The notes under the pieces are model-generated. The model was not told the DNA's origin. It saw only the letters and a program-made list of their open reading frames with translations, and ran no database searches. The position numbers and the translations under genes are program-made. Below, piece by piece: positions 7,337-17,180 of a DNA stretch of 64,000 nucleotides. The stretch is taken from positions 1-64,000 of the forward strand of contig JAFGOZ010000524.1 in assembly GCA_016926235.1 (NCBI GenBank), written 5' to 3'. This stretch comes from Bacteroidales bacterium. GTDB lineage: Bacteria > Bacteroidota > Bacteroidia > Bacteroidales > UBA10428. Within the stretch, counting starts at the first letter, position 1; the number at the start of each line of letters is the position of its first letter.

Positions 7337-10300
7337 ATGAAAAAAACCCTTCAATTTCTGGCGATAATATTATCGCTATTGGGAACCACTGTGTTCTTAT
7401 CTGAATCCCTGCTTGCCCAAAGGCAAATGGAAAACCTCGACAGAGGTACTTTAGCTGTACGTACCAGTACCAGTCAGGTCCTTGTAACCTGGAGGATCTT
7501 GGGTACCGAATTTGCAAACGGTACAACCTATAATCTTTACCGGGGATCTACTTTAATTGCGTCCAACCTTACGGTGTCAAATTATGCGGACAACACCAGT
7601 TCTAACAGTACCTATAGTGTTGCGGCTGTAATAAACGGCAGCGAACAGGCAAAATCTGCAGCAGTGAGCGTTTGGAGTAATTTTTATAATACGATATCCA
7701 TCTCACCTCCTTCCGGGGGCACCACACCAGATGGCGTTTCGTATACCTATACCGCAAATGATTGTAGCGTAGGCGACCTTGATGGAGACGGGGAATATGA
7801 AATTATCCTGAAATGGGACCCCACTAATTCAAAAGACAACTCCCAAAGCGGATACACAGGAAATGTATATCTTGATGGTATAAAAATGAACGGCACCAGG
7901 CTATGGAGAATAAACCTTGGAATAAATATCCGTGCCGGTGCACATTACACCCAATTTATGGTGTATGATCTTGACGGAGACGGAAAAGCTGAAGTAGCTT
8001 GTAAAACAGCTCCCGGTACTCGATCAGGAACAAATAGCTACCTGAGTTCGGGACCAGCAGCAAGTGATAATGATGCATCCGACTATCGCAACTCATCAGG
8101 ATATATTCTTAGCGGCCCTGAGTATCTGACCATTTTTAATGGGCAAACCGGTGCCGAATTGGTAACAACAAACTATCTGCCTGCCCGTGGTACCGTCTCC
8201 GACTGGGGTGACAGCTATGGAAACCGTGTAGACCGTTTCCTTGCCTGCATTGCCTATCTTGATGGCTCAAGGCCAAGCCTTGTAATGTGCCGCGGCTATT
8301 ACACGAGATCAGTATTGGTTGCATGGGATTATAGAAATGGAAGCCTGACCCAGCGCTGGACATTTGACACGAATAATGGCTATAGCTCCTATGCCGGTCA
8401 GGGCAACCATAACCTGAGTGTTGGGGATATTGACGGCGACGGATATGATGAGATTGTATACGGGGCTATGTGCGTTGACCATAATGGTGCCGGAAAATGG
8501 AACACTGGCTATGGTCACGGCGATGCTATGCACCTGAGTGATATAAATCCGAACATCTCAGGATTGGAGGTTTGGGGTATACATGAGGGTACTTCTACAC
8601 CCGGATCAGCATTGCTAAGTGCCAGCAATGGCGCTACTCTTTGGAAAACTGCCAATGCAGATGTTGGAAGAGGCTGCTCTGGCGATTTAACTGCCAGCAC
8701 TGCCGGCATGGAAGTATGGGGTGGAACATCCGACCTGCGTTCATGTACCAACTCCAGTGCAGGATCAACTCCTTCATCTTGTAACTTTGTAGTTTGGTGG
8801 GATGGCGATGAATTAAGAGAAGTTTTGGACGGAGATGTATTGGATAAATATAATGTTGGCAGGTTAGTTACTTTGTACAACTATCAATCTGCCACTTATT
8901 GCAACGGAACGAAAAAAACACCAAATCTCCAGGCTGATATCCTCGGTGACTGGAGAGAAGAAGTTATTTTGCATTCAAGTGATAATACTAAACTTATTAT
9001 TTTCTCTGCCACTACTACAACAAGCCGCAGAATGTATACCCTAATGCACGATAAAATGTACCGTTTGGGTATAGCATGGCAAAATGTGGCTTATAATCAA
9101 CCACCACATTTAAGCTTCTTCTTTGGCAGTGGTATGAGCACCCCTCCAACACCTAATATCACACTAGTTGGCGGAGGAAATACATGTACTCCAACAGCTA
9201 TAACCCCATACCTACAGGTTGATGGAGGTAGCTGGCAACAGGCATCAAGTGTAACTATTTCCAGCGGTTCAACGGTAAAATTTGGTCCTCAGCCAGCAAG
9301 CGGTGGTTCATGGCTATGGAGTACCGGTGCTACAACACGCGAAATCACGATTAGTAATATCACGAGTTCTTCAAGTTATACCGTTACTTATACCAACGAT
9401 TGTGGAGCAAAAAGTACACAAACATTTACAGTAACTGTGAGTGGGGGAACAACAGGTACCACAATAACCATTCAGGAAAACGCAACCGGTTTCTGTGGGG
9501 TCGATGGTACGGTGGATAATAACAACAGTGGTTTTACTGGTGATGGCTTTGCCAATACTGCTAATGCAAGTGGAAACGGTGTGGATTATAAAGTTAATTT
9601 CTCATCAAGCGGTACCTATACTTTCACATTCAGGTATGCAAGTACGTCAGACAGACCCGGCCGATTAATTATTAACGGTTCCACTGCTGTTTCATCCATT
9701 AGCTTCCCGTCAACAGGAAGCTGGACAACCTGGACAACTGTATCTGCAAATGCCACTGTTAGTGCCGGCACTTATGATGTTCGTCTTGAGGCAACTGGCA
9801 CAAGTGGATTAGGAAATATTGATTATATGCAGGTAACAGGAACTACACCTTCAGCTGCTAATTGCAATTCAACCCCAGTAACGTATAGCTTAACAACGAA
9901 TATAAGTGGTTCCGGTACAGTAAACCCTTCAAGCGGCACGTATGAAAGCGGTACGGTTGTCTCTGTTACTGCAACACCATCATCAGGTTACCAATTCTCA
10001 GGATGGAGTGGTGATGCAAGTGGCACATCCAACCCGTTAAGCCTCACGATGAATAGTAATAAGAATATTACTGCCACCTTTACGCAAACCACAGCAGCAG
10101 CAACACTTGTTAAACATGGAACAGGTTCGGCTTACCAAACTATTACGCTTGGTGAATCTATTGTTTCATTTTATTACAGCTGGACAGATGCTACAACAGT
10201 TACTGTAAGCGGAATGCCTTCAGGGATTACAACCGCAATAGATAATTCTGCGAAAACCGTAACATTTAGCGGAACACCCACACAAACAGGTACTTTCAAC

Positions 10301-11083
10301 TTTACTGTTACCACAGTAGGAGGAAATCCAAATGCTTCAGCATCCGGTACAATTACTGTAAATGCTAGTATTATCACCCTTACTATACAGGAAAATGAAA
10401 CAGGATTCTGTAGCGTGGATGGAACAATTGACAACAACAACTCGGGTTATACCGGAGATGGTTTTGCCAATACAACAAATGCCACTGGTAATGGCATATC
10501 ATGGACTGTTAACATCCCTTCAGCAGGAAGTTACAACCTGGTATGGCAATATGCTAACGGCGGTACAACTGACAGAACCGCCCAACTCATGGTGGATGGT
10601 TCAACAGTTGTTTCAAGTGTGAGTTTCCCGACCACCGGATCATGGACTACCTGGACTTCAACATCAGGAACAAGTGTCAGCTTATCCGCAGGGAACAGGG
10701 TTATTCGTTTACAGGCGACTCAATCAGGTGGATTGGCAAATATTGATTACATGAGTATAACCGGTGTAAGTCCAACAGGTGTAAGTTGTACCGGGGTTAA
10801 GAGTGCTACAGTAAATAATGAATCACTTGATATAAATGATACAGATTTTAAAGTAGCTTTCTACCCTAACCCTGTGAAGAACGAACTGAATATTAGTATC
10901 AATGATAATATTGACAGAACAGCTCATTTACAGATTTATAACAATGTTGGCATTATGATCATGTCGAAGGAAATTGCAGGCAATATAGTGACTATTGACA
11001 TGAGTAATATCCCTTCAGGTACATACATTGCCAAAATTAGTACATCTCAGAAAGTAATTACAAAAATGTTCTTCAGGGAATAA
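7337..11083 (+). CDS. Secreted rhamnogalacturonan lyase (PL11) with two CBM35-like modules and T9SS tail
   Basis: A 1248-residue multi-domain pectin enzyme. Residues 1-28 are a signal peptide ending at LLAQ. Residues 29 to about 600 form the PL11 rhamnogalacturonan lyase beta-propeller, with repeated calcium-loop motifs (DLDGDGEYE, DLDGDGKAEV, DIDGDGYDEI). An Ig/PKD-like segment follows (about 610-705). Then come a CBM35-like module (about 709-840), an InlB-type B-repeat (about 849-910), a second Ig-like segment and another CBM35-like module (about 1014-1155). Both binding modules start with TIQEN-TGFC. Residues from about 1171 (FYPNPVKNELNI) are a type A type IX secretion sorting domain, so the enzyme is probably exported across the outer membrane and cell-attached. 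No SusC/D pair or other pectin genes adjoin it. Confidence 0.92.
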   Translation: MKKTLQFLAIILSLLGTTVFLSESLLAQRQMENLDRGTLAVRTSTSQVLVTWRILGTEFANGTTYNLYRGSTLIASNLTVSNYADNTSSNSTYSVAAVINGSEQAKSAAVSVWSNFYNTISISPPSGGTTPDGVSYTYTANDCSVGDLDGDGEYEIILKWDPTNSKDNSQSGYTGNVYLDGIKMNGTRLWRINLGINIRAGAHYTQFMVYDLDGDGKAEVACKTAPGTRSGTNSYLSSGPAASDNDASDYRNSSGYILSGPEYLTIFNGQTGAELVTTNYLPARGTVSDWGDSYGNRVDRFLACIAYLDGSRPSLVMCRGYYTRSVLVAWDYRNGSLTQRWTFDTNNGYSSYAGQGNHNLSVGDIDGDGYDEIVYGAMCVDHNGAGKWNTGYGHGDAMHLSDINPNISGLEVWGIHEGTSTPGSALLSASNGATLWKTANADVGRGCSGDLTASTAGMEVWGGTSDLRSCTNSSAGSTPSSCNFVVWWDGDELREVLDGDVLDKYNVGRLVTLYNYQSATYCNGTKKTPNLQADILGDWREEVILHSSDNTKLIIFSATTTTSRRMYTLMHDKMYRLGIAWQNVAYNQPPHLSFFFGSGMSTPPTPNITLVGGGNTCTPTAITPYLQVDGGSWQQASSVTISSGSTVKFGPQPASGGSWLWSTGATTREITISNITSSSSYTVTYTNDCGAKSTQTFTVTVSGGTTGTTITIQENATGFCGVDGTVDNNNSGFTGDGFANTANASGNGVDYKVNFSSSGTYTFTFRYASTSDRPGRLIINGSTAVSSISFPSTGSWTTWTTVSANATVSAGTYDVRLEATGTSGLGNIDYMQVTGTTPSAANCNSTPVTYSLTTNISGSGTVNPSSGTYESGTVVSVTATPSSGYQFSGWSGDASGTSNPLSLTMNSNKNITATFTQTTAAATLVKHGTGSAYQTITLGESIVSFYYSWTDATTVTVSGMPSGITTAIDNSAKTVTFSGTPTQTGTFNFTVTTVGGNPNASASGTITVNASIITLTIQENETGFCSVDGTIDNNNSGYTGDGFANTTNATGNGISWTVNIPSAGSYNLVWQYANGGTTDRTAQLMVDGSTVVSSVSFPTTGSWTTWTSTSGTSVSLSAGNRVIRLQATQSGGLANIDYMSITGVSPTGVSCTGVKSATVNNESLDINDTDFKVAFYPNPVKNELNISINDNIDRTAHLQIYNNVGIMIMSKEIAGNIVTIDMSNIPSGTYIAKISTSQKVITKMFFRE

Positions 11084-11105
11084 TTCTGGATAACATATGA
11101 AATGA

Positions 11106-11133
11106 AAGGCTGTCGATTATTTGACAGCCTTTT
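11106..11133 (+). terminator. Intrinsic terminator after the PL11 lyase
   Basis: Perfect 9-bp stem AAGGCTGTC (11106-11114) and GACAGCCTT (11123-11131) with T-rich 3' end, 23 bp after the lyase stop codon. Confidence 0.85.
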
Positions 11134-11169
11134 CTATTTATTAATTTCGAAGTATCAGAAATAACCTAA

Positions 11170-11448
11170 ATAAAGAACCAGTCCGAAAAAGTAATACACG
11201 ATGGTTTGCAATGTAGAAACAAACAATCTGATCATCCAAATATTATTTTAGATGTAAGAGGCCGGGGCCTGATGATAGGTATTGAATTTGATGCAAAAAT
11301 TGATTTAGTGAAAATACCAGAACAACTTTTAAAAGAAGGAATAATAACAGGTTATAAGGAAAACGTACTCCGATTTATGCCCCCATTAATAATTGAAAAA
11401 GAAGAAATTGATAAACTAATAATTATTCTTGGTGATTTATTAAAATAA
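11170..11448 (+). pseudogene. C-terminal remnant of a class III aminotransferase (ArgD-like)
   Basis: About 92 residues match only the C-terminal end of acetylornithine/ornithine-type PLP aminotransferases. The visible landmarks are VRGRGLMIGIEF, LLKEGIITG, LRFMPPLII and EEIDKLI in the family order. The pyridoxal-lysine domain and roughly 300 N-terminal residues are absent. The frame opens just after a stop at 11167-11169 and offers only TTG (11206) as start. It lies right behind the lyase terminator. I interpret it as debris of a deleted gene; an independent small protein is unlikely. Confidence 0.75.
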
Positions 11449-11511
11449 GGATTCTAAAACCTAGCCAACTAGTGATTTCATCATTATTCATTATACATTT
11501 TCCATTATCCA

Positions 11512-12276
11512 TTACAAGCATGCCTGCCATCCCCCATCCACATATAAAGTATGGCCATTCACGTAACTGGCAGCATCAGAAGCCAAAAATATTGCAGCTC
11601 CTTTTAACTCATCCGTATTGCCCCAGCGCTGTAAAGGAACCTCACTTTTTACCCAGGCATCAAATTTGGGATCATCGGATAACGGTTTGGTAAGATCGCT
11701 GAGAAAATAACCCGGGCCAATGGCATTGGTTAATATGTTGTATTTGCCCCATTCTGTAGCCATGGATTTAGTAAACATTTTTAATCCTCCTTTAGCTGCA
11801 CAATAATTTGCAATAGTTGGACGTGCAGCTTCTGCGTTCAATGATGTGATATTAATAATCCTTCCCTTTCTTCTTGGAATCATATATTTTGCTACGGCCT
11901 GCGAAACAATAAAAACAGAGTTTAAATCTACATCCAGAACTTTTTTCCAATCCTCCAGCGGCATTTCTTCCAAAGGAAACCGGCGTTGAATACCAGCATT
12001 ATTTACCAATACATCTATTGGGCCAATAGTATCTTCAATATGTTTGATGCTTTTTGCTACTGCTTCCGGATTTGTAACATCAAAAGCAATTCCATGTACT
12101 TTATAGCCTTTTGCATTCAAATTTTCTACCTCTCCGGTAACCGATTCTGGCTTTGTACCATTCATTACCACTATTGCACCTGCTTCAGCAAATCCCTTAG
12201 CAAGGCTCAGTCCTATACCACGACTTGAACCAGTAATCAATACAATTCGGTTGGTAATATCAAATAGTTTTGTCAT
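11512..12276 (-). CDS. idnO: SDR oxidoreductase, gluconate 5-dehydrogenase-like
   Basis: A 254-residue classical short-chain dehydrogenase/reductase. The nucleotide-binding motif is TGSSRGIG at 15-22 and the NNAG motif is at 92-95. The catalytic residues are S145 with Y158 and K162 in YCAAK. Overall it is most like gluconate 5-dehydrogenases (NAD(P)H-dependent interconversion of 5-keto-gluconate and gluconate), including GPGYFLSDLTKPL and the C-terminal YVNGHTLYVDGGW. Substrate assignment among sugar-acid SDRs is uncertain. Proximity to a pectin lyase would fit uronate/aldonate catabolism, but the genes are convergent and no pathway partners are present. Confidence 0.8.
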   Translation of the reverse strand: MTKLFDITNRIVLITGSSRGIGLSLAKGFAEAGAIVVMNGTKPESVTGEVENLNAKGYKVHGIAFDVTNPEAVAKSIKHIEDTIGPIDVLVNNAGIQRRFPLEEMPLEDWKKVLDVDLNSVFIVSQAVAKYMIPRRKGRIINITSLNAEAARPTIANYCAAKGGLKMFTKSMATEWGKYNILTNAIGPGYFLSDLTKPLSDDPKFDAWVKSEVPLQRWGNTDELKGAAIFLASDAASYVNGHTLYVDGGWQACL

Positions 12277-12471
12277 TTCTGCCAGTTTATTGTTTTATTC
12301 AGGTTGACAAATATACAATATTTAAGTCTATATAAGCTTTTCGAAGTTTTTATACCAGACATTTTTGCATTTCAATTTAAGGTATTTTAACATCTATTTC
12401 ATTTTTAGGTAAAATAAGCTTATTATTGCATCGTTAAATTATAAGCACATAAAAATGCAATACCAGTCAAA

Positions 12472-14283
12472 ATGAGCAAATTATTTTCAAATAAAGATTT
12501 TTTAGAACCTGCCGATAGTAGAAACAGGTCCAGGGCAAGAATGATTGACATGTTTATTGTTATTGTAATTGCATTGATAATTACCAACCTGGATAGTCTC
12601 GACGGAGTTTATAAACTATCGATCATATTAGGATATATTTTAGTAATTAATCCCATCCTCATCTCTCTTGGAGGATCTGTTGGTCATATGATGACTAACC
12701 TGAAAGTTCGTCATTATGATGATTATAGCAAAAGTGTAAAACTTCCTGCAGTTTATTACCGGTTACTCCTCCTCTTCATTAATAATTGGATTGGCTTTCT
12801 GAGTATTAAATTCAAAAAAGACAGAAAATATTTATTTGAAAAACTAAGCAAGACGGTAATTGTGCAACTCAGGGAAGATATACCCGATGAAGATGTAAAG
12901 GAGTACAACAATGAGATAGCTCGAAAGAATTTTGCCGTTGCAGCGATCCTTTATATTGCCTTTGTAATATGGCTTGGCAATTACTGGTTCCTGTTTGGAT
13001 TAGGAGTTGTATTTGATGTTTACATAAGTAAAAAGGTTAACTGGACACCTTGGAAAAAAAGGCATGGCACAAACAGCAAATTAGTAGAATGGCTTGATGC
13101 CCTTATTTTTGCTGTGGTAGCGGTAACCCTGATTAATATCTTTTTCTTTCAAAACTACAAGATCCCTACTGCATCTATGGAGAATTCCCTGCTTATTGGA
13201 GACCATCTGTTTGTAAGCAAGCTTGCCTATGGTCCCCGTGTACCCAATACTCCAATCTCCTTCCCATTTGCACAAAATACAATGCCCATCTCAAAGGGAA
13301 AATCCTATGTTGAATGGATAAAATTGCCTTATAAGCGTCTGTTAGGCCTTCAGAAGATAAAGCGCAACGATGTGGTAGTATTCAACTGTCCTGCTTTAGA
13401 TACCGTTTCTCTTGACAATCCTACTTTTAGCTATAATTCCGACCTCTGGGGAATGGCAGAAATGATGAGAAATACGGATCAACAAACAGGTTCTAAACCA
13501 AAAGATAGGTCATACTATTTGCGTCAGGCGCACGACTATATTAAAATGAAAACTGAAATTATTTCACGTCCTGTTGATAAACGGGATAATTATATAAAAC
13601 GGTGCGTTGGCATGCCTGGAGATACGTTAAAAGTATATGATTCAAAACTATATATAAACGGCAAACCTGAAGAAAATACCGACAGGCTCTTGCACCGTTA
13701 TTTAGTTAAAACGCATGGAAATACAATAAACAGAAAAATACTTGAGCGGCTAGATATTGCACCAAATCACGTTCTCAATAATACTGACGGATATGAGATG
13801 CATTTGGATCCTAATCAGGCCCGGGAAATTGCAAAACTCGGTATTGTAGATACAATTTTTCCAGTTGTCGCATTTTTACCAGAGTATTTCAATCAAACCT
13901 ATCCCAATCACCCATATTATGGCTGGACCATCGACTTCTTCGGACCTGTTTACATACCAAAGCAAGGTGTGACTATTCAACTCGATACTCTGATTCTCCC
14001 AATCTATTCACGCGTTATCAATGCATACGAAGGGAATGATTTGCTTGTGAGAAATGATTCTATATTTATAAATGGGGAATATACAACCTCTTATACCTTT
14101 AAAATGAATTATTATTTTATGATGGGAGATAACCGCCATTCATCATGGGATTCACGCAACTGGGGTTTTGTCCCGGAAGATCATATTGTTGGTAAACCTC
14201 GTTTTGTATGGCTCTCACTAGATGAGAATAAAACATTTGTAAGTAAAATCCGATGGGACCGTTTCTTCAAAGGAATACATTAA
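12472..14283 (+). CDS. lepB: Signal peptidase I with N-terminal RDD-like membrane domain
   Basis: A 603-residue type I signal peptidase, cleaving Sec signal peptides at the outer face of the inner membrane. The catalytic serine is S235 in PTASMENSLLIGD, just after a membrane segment (residues about 205-225). The general-base lysine is K376 in YIKRCVGMPGDTL. The GDNRHSSWDSRNWG box lies near 552. The region between Ser and Lys boxes carries the long insertions usual for Bacteroidota. Unusual is the first ~140 residues: several hydrophobic segments starting with a RSRARMIDMFIVIVI pattern and GHMMTNLKVR, which look like an RDD-family membrane domain. A large part of the length excess over typical 290-500-residue enzymes is explained by it. 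Confidence 0.9.
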   Translation: MSKLFSNKDFLEPADSRNRSRARMIDMFIVIVIALIITNLDSLDGVYKLSIILGYILVINPILISLGGSVGHMMTNLKVRHYDDYSKSVKLPAVYYRLLLLFINNWIGFLSIKFKKDRKYLFEKLSKTVIVQLREDIPDEDVKEYNNEIARKNFAVAAILYIAFVIWLGNYWFLFGLGVVFDVYISKKVNWTPWKKRHGTNSKLVEWLDALIFAVVAVTLINIFFFQNYKIPTASMENSLLIGDHLFVSKLAYGPRVPNTPISFPFAQNTMPISKGKSYVEWIKLPYKRLLGLQKIKRNDVVVFNCPALDTVSLDNPTFSYNSDLWGMAEMMRNTDQQTGSKPKDRSYYLRQAHDYIKMKTEIISRPVDKRDNYIKRCVGMPGDTLKVYDSKLYINGKPEENTDRLLHRYLVKTHGNTINRKILERLDIAPNHVLNNTDGYEMHLDPNQAREIAKLGIVDTIFPVVAFLPEYFNQTYPNHPYYGWTIDFFGPVYIPKQGVTIQLDTLILPIYSRVINAYEGNDLLVRNDSIFINGEYTTSYTFKMNYYFMMGDNRHSSWDSRNWGFVPEDHIVGKPRFVWLSLDENKTFVSKIRWDRFFKGIH

Positions 14284-14431
14284 AACCTGAAAGCTTTTAT
14301 ATAGTGACTGCAAAACTCTGATAACTGCTACAGCCTTGCCATCAAAGTTTTCTGGCAGCAATGTATTTAATAATTGCCTTACAGTTCCTTTATATAAGCA
14401 TACATTAGTCTACTTTTTATTTTTATCCCCC

Positions 14432-14461
14432 TTTCATATGTCAAAGGTTTTATTATCTTTG
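14432..14461 (+). promoter_or_regulatory. Candidate promoter of the ion-channel gene
   Basis: TATCTTTG at 14454-14461 fits the Bacteroidota -7 consensus TAnnTTTG exactly and lies 24 nt before the ATG. The upstream element TTTC (14432-14435) at 18-nt spacing is a weak match to TTTG. Confidence 0.45.
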
Positions 14462-14485
14462 TTTTAACGATATTATAATACGATA

Positions 14486-16234
14486 ATGCCTCGATATTAC
14501 AGGGAAGCAAATATTAATATTCTGAATAAAGAGTTTATTACTCCTGATGGAAAAAAATATTCCCGTACCGCATCCATTGTTTTTAATACATCCAGTAGCA
14601 TTGAACCTGTAAGGATGGATTTTGCCTATATAGAAAAAGAAGCAATTTATAATCTTATCGATAAAGGAGAGAACATTAACCTTGACTATTGCTACATTAT
14701 AGATTTTTCATTATCTGAATACCGTTCTATTAAAAACCTGGATAAAAAAGAGTATTTGAAATTGAATGATTTCTCAGCCAAATCAGCCTTTTTTGATGCC
14801 CAAAAAGAAACCGATTTTTCATATGCGGAATTTGCCGGTGATGAAATAAGTTTTGAGGGATCCATTTTTTCCAACCGCAATGTATCCTTCAACTCTGCAC
14901 GTTTTCCAAATGGGTTGGTTTCATTTGCCAATGTGGGCTTTGGTGAAGGAAAGGTTGACTTCGCAAACGTAGATTTTGGTGGAGGTGATGTTTCATTCAA
15001 AAATGCAGTTTTTAGGGAAGGGGACATAGATTTTCAATACACTGAATTTGGAAAGGGGGATGTTATATTTACCAATACTGAATTTGGAAAAGGAGAAGTT
15101 ACTTTCATCAATACAAATTTTGATGATGGAGATGTATCCTTTAAGGTATCCCGTTTTGGAGATGGAAGAATTGATTTTCACTTCACACGTTTTGGTAATG
15201 GGGACATTTCTTTTGAACGAACCGAATTTGGTAATGGCAGGGTAGACTTCCGTACCGTTGAATTTAACAAAGGCAGAGTAAACTTTAACCGCTGTGTATT
15301 CGGCGACGGCGAAATTTCCTTTGAAGGTGCTGATCTTAAAGATGGGAAATTCAGTATGAAACGTTCAGAGCTGGGTTCCGGTGATTTTGGATTTCAACTG
15401 GCAGAATTTGGTACTTCCGAGGTAAGTTTCGATGGCACCCATTTCTCAAATGGTAATGTTTCATTCCTTGAAGCTAAAATAAAATCCTTGTCTTTAAAGG
15501 CATGTCATATCAACCATTATCTGGATTTGCGTGTTTCACAATGCGAATATATCGACCTGAGCGATGTAATTGCAAGGGATATCATTGACCTGTCACCCTA
15601 CGAATATAATATAAAAATAGACCTTATAAACTTCTCGGGAATGAAATTACTGGGAAGAATTTACGTAGACTGGAAGATCAATAAAATTAAGAACCTTATT
15701 CAAAAACAGGAAAACACAAGTTACAGAAATAAAGCTGAACAATTCAGGTTACTAAAAGAAAACTTTAACAGTAATGGGCATTATAACGATGAAGACAAAG
15801 CTTACCTGGAATTCAAAAGGTATGAATCAAAAGCCGATCTTCATGAAGCAATAAAAGAAAAGCCTATCAGCAAACTTTGGGAATATCCGATTTATGGGCT
15901 TAAATGGCTTATTTTTGACAAAATGGGGAAATATGCAACAGACCCTGTAAGAGTGCTTATAAGCATGGCCTTTGGTTACCTATTCTTTTCAATACTTTAT
16001 ATAATATTGCCACACATTACCAATACGAGTATTGTATCTTCCTTAGGAGACCCGGATAAACTTTCAAGTGTTAAAGTAGCTTTCTATCACAGTGCTGTGA
16101 CATTTTTAACTATAGGTTATGGTGATTATTACCCTTCAGGAATAATTCGAGGATTATCTGGAGTTGAAGGCTTTGCGGGACTTTTCCTTATGTCCTATTT
16201 TACGGTTGCTTTTGTTCGGAAAATACTTCGTTAA
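14486..16234 (+). CDS. Beta-helix repeat protein fused to a K+ channel pore domain
   Basis: A 582-residue protein with two parts. Residues from about 120 to 335 are some 18 consecutive 12-residue repeats of the form F-x2-G-x-[VI]-x-F-x4 (for example FGKGDVIFTNTE, FGNGDISFERTE). They are related to pentapeptide-type repeats and are expected to fold as a regular right-handed beta-helix. After a helical linker (about 410-470) there are hydrophobic segments near 490-510 and 560-580 flanking a pore loop. Its TIGYGD filter (about 542-547) is the K+ selectivity signature of two-helix Ion_trans_2 channels. The soluble region precedes the channel and is likely cytoplasmic, as there is no signal peptide. 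Ligand and function are unknown. It ends 3 bp before the convergent trmD stop. Confidence 0.8.
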   Translation: MPRYYREANINILNKEFITPDGKKYSRTASIVFNTSSSIEPVRMDFAYIEKEAIYNLIDKGENINLDYCYIIDFSLSEYRSIKNLDKKEYLKLNDFSAKSAFFDAQKETDFSYAEFAGDEISFEGSIFSNRNVSFNSARFPNGLVSFANVGFGEGKVDFANVDFGGGDVSFKNAVFREGDIDFQYTEFGKGDVIFTNTEFGKGEVTFINTNFDDGDVSFKVSRFGDGRIDFHFTRFGNGDISFERTEFGNGRVDFRTVEFNKGRVNFNRCVFGDGEISFEGADLKDGKFSMKRSELGSGDFGFQLAEFGTSEVSFDGTHFSNGNVSFLEAKIKSLSLKACHINHYLDLRVSQCEYIDLSDVIARDIIDLSPYEYNIKIDLINFSGMKLLGRIYVDWKINKIKNLIQKQENTSYRNKAEQFRLLKENFNSNGHYNDEDKAYLEFKRYESKADLHEAIKEKPISKLWEYPIYGLKWLIFDKMGKYATDPVRVLISMAFGYLFFSILYIILPHITNTSIVSSLGDPDKLSSVKVAFYHSAVTFLTIGYGDYYPSGIIRGLSGVEGFAGLFLMSYFTVAFVRKILR

Positions 16235-16237
16235 TAT

Positions 16238-16921
16238 TCACTCTTCTTCACCTAAAAGATCAGGTCGAAGTTTTCTTGTCCTTTCAATAGCCTGTTGCAG
16301 TTTCCATTCTTCAATCTTCTTTTCATTTCCTGAAAGCAATATATCTGGAACTTTCCATCCCTTATAATCTGCTGGACGGGTATAAACAGGTGGTGCGAGT
16401 ATATTGTCCTGGAAAGAATCCGTTAATGCAGATGTCTCATCATTCATGCCTCCAGGTAACAACCTTACAATACTGTCAATCATAACCATTGCTGGAAGTT
16501 CACCTCCTGTCATCACATAATCTCCGATTGAAACTTCACGAGTTATCAGGTTATCCCTGATACGCTGATCAATACCCTTATAATGACCACATAAAATCAT
16601 TATATTTTCCAGTGTTGAAAAATGATTGGCCATTTTTTGATTAAATTTCTCACCGTCAGGTGATGTATAAATAATTTCCTGGTAATTCCTGCTCTTTTTC
16701 AGGTGTTCTATAGCCCTGTCTATTGGTTCAATGCACAGAACCATACCTGCACCGCCGCTAAATGCATAATCATCAACACTTTTATGCTTATCCAATGAAT
16801 AATCTCTAATGTTGTGAATATTTATTTCTACCACTTTATTATTCTGTGCCCTCTTAATAATTGAATGGTGCAAAGGACTTATAAATAGTTCAGGTAAGAT
16901 AGTTAATACATCTATGTGCAT
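16238..16921 (-). CDS. trmD: tRNA (guanine-N1-)-methyltransferase
   Basis: A 227-residue SPOUT methyltransferase that makes m1G37 in tRNAs, preventing +1 frameshifting. Landmarks are the N-terminal [23 protein letters not shown], and the knotted SAM site region [12 protein letters not shown]...[20 protein letters not shown] (about 115-150). LLSGN and the basic tail [18 protein letters not shown] follow. Length is standard. It is isolated from rimM, rplS or rpsP in this window and converges with the channel gene at 3 bp. Confidence 0.96.
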   Translation of the reverse strand: MHIDVLTILPELFISPLHHSIIKRAQNNKVVEINIHNIRDYSLDKHKSVDDYAFSGGAGMVLCIEPIDRAIEHLKKSRNYQEIIYTSPDGEKFNQKMANHFSTLENIMILCGHYKGIDQRIRDNLITREVSIGDYVMTGGELPAMVMIDSIVRLLPGGMNDETSALTDSFQDNILAPPVYTRPADYKGWKVPDILLSGNEKKIEEWKLQQAIERTRKLRPDLLGEEE

Positions 16922-17039
16922 ATTCGAAAATTTGCCTAAAATTACAATCTTCGATGAATATTCACAAAAAGAGCTTTACATTTAAAACTATTTGAACATT
17001 GGATAGATGGAATAATGGGTAGATAGAATATTTGAAGAA

Positions 17040-17180
17040 GCTGTCTAAAAAGTCCAATTAATACTATTTAGCTACCAAGATACTAAGTCTCAAAGATTCA
17101 CAAAGAGCTTATTCATAAGATGTTTTTTTTATGCCATTGTTTTTGCGGCTTTGTAGGGGTTTTTGAACTTTTCCGACAGC
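17040..17180. repeat. MITE-like element with 14-bp inverted ends
   Basis: A 141-bp segment is bounded by GCTGTCTAAAAAGT (17040-17053) and ACTTTTCCGACAGC (17167-17180), which are inverted with two mismatches. It encodes nothing. Its size and terminal inverted repeats suggest a non-autonomous mobile remnant. The rest of 16922-17361 is A/T-rich, with short TGGATAGATGGAATA-type low-complexity repeats and no gene. Confidence 0.45.

Noticed and set aside
7210..7404. Small plus-strand frame ahead of the lyase
   Set aside because: It overlaps the lyase signal peptide in another frame and has no protein character.
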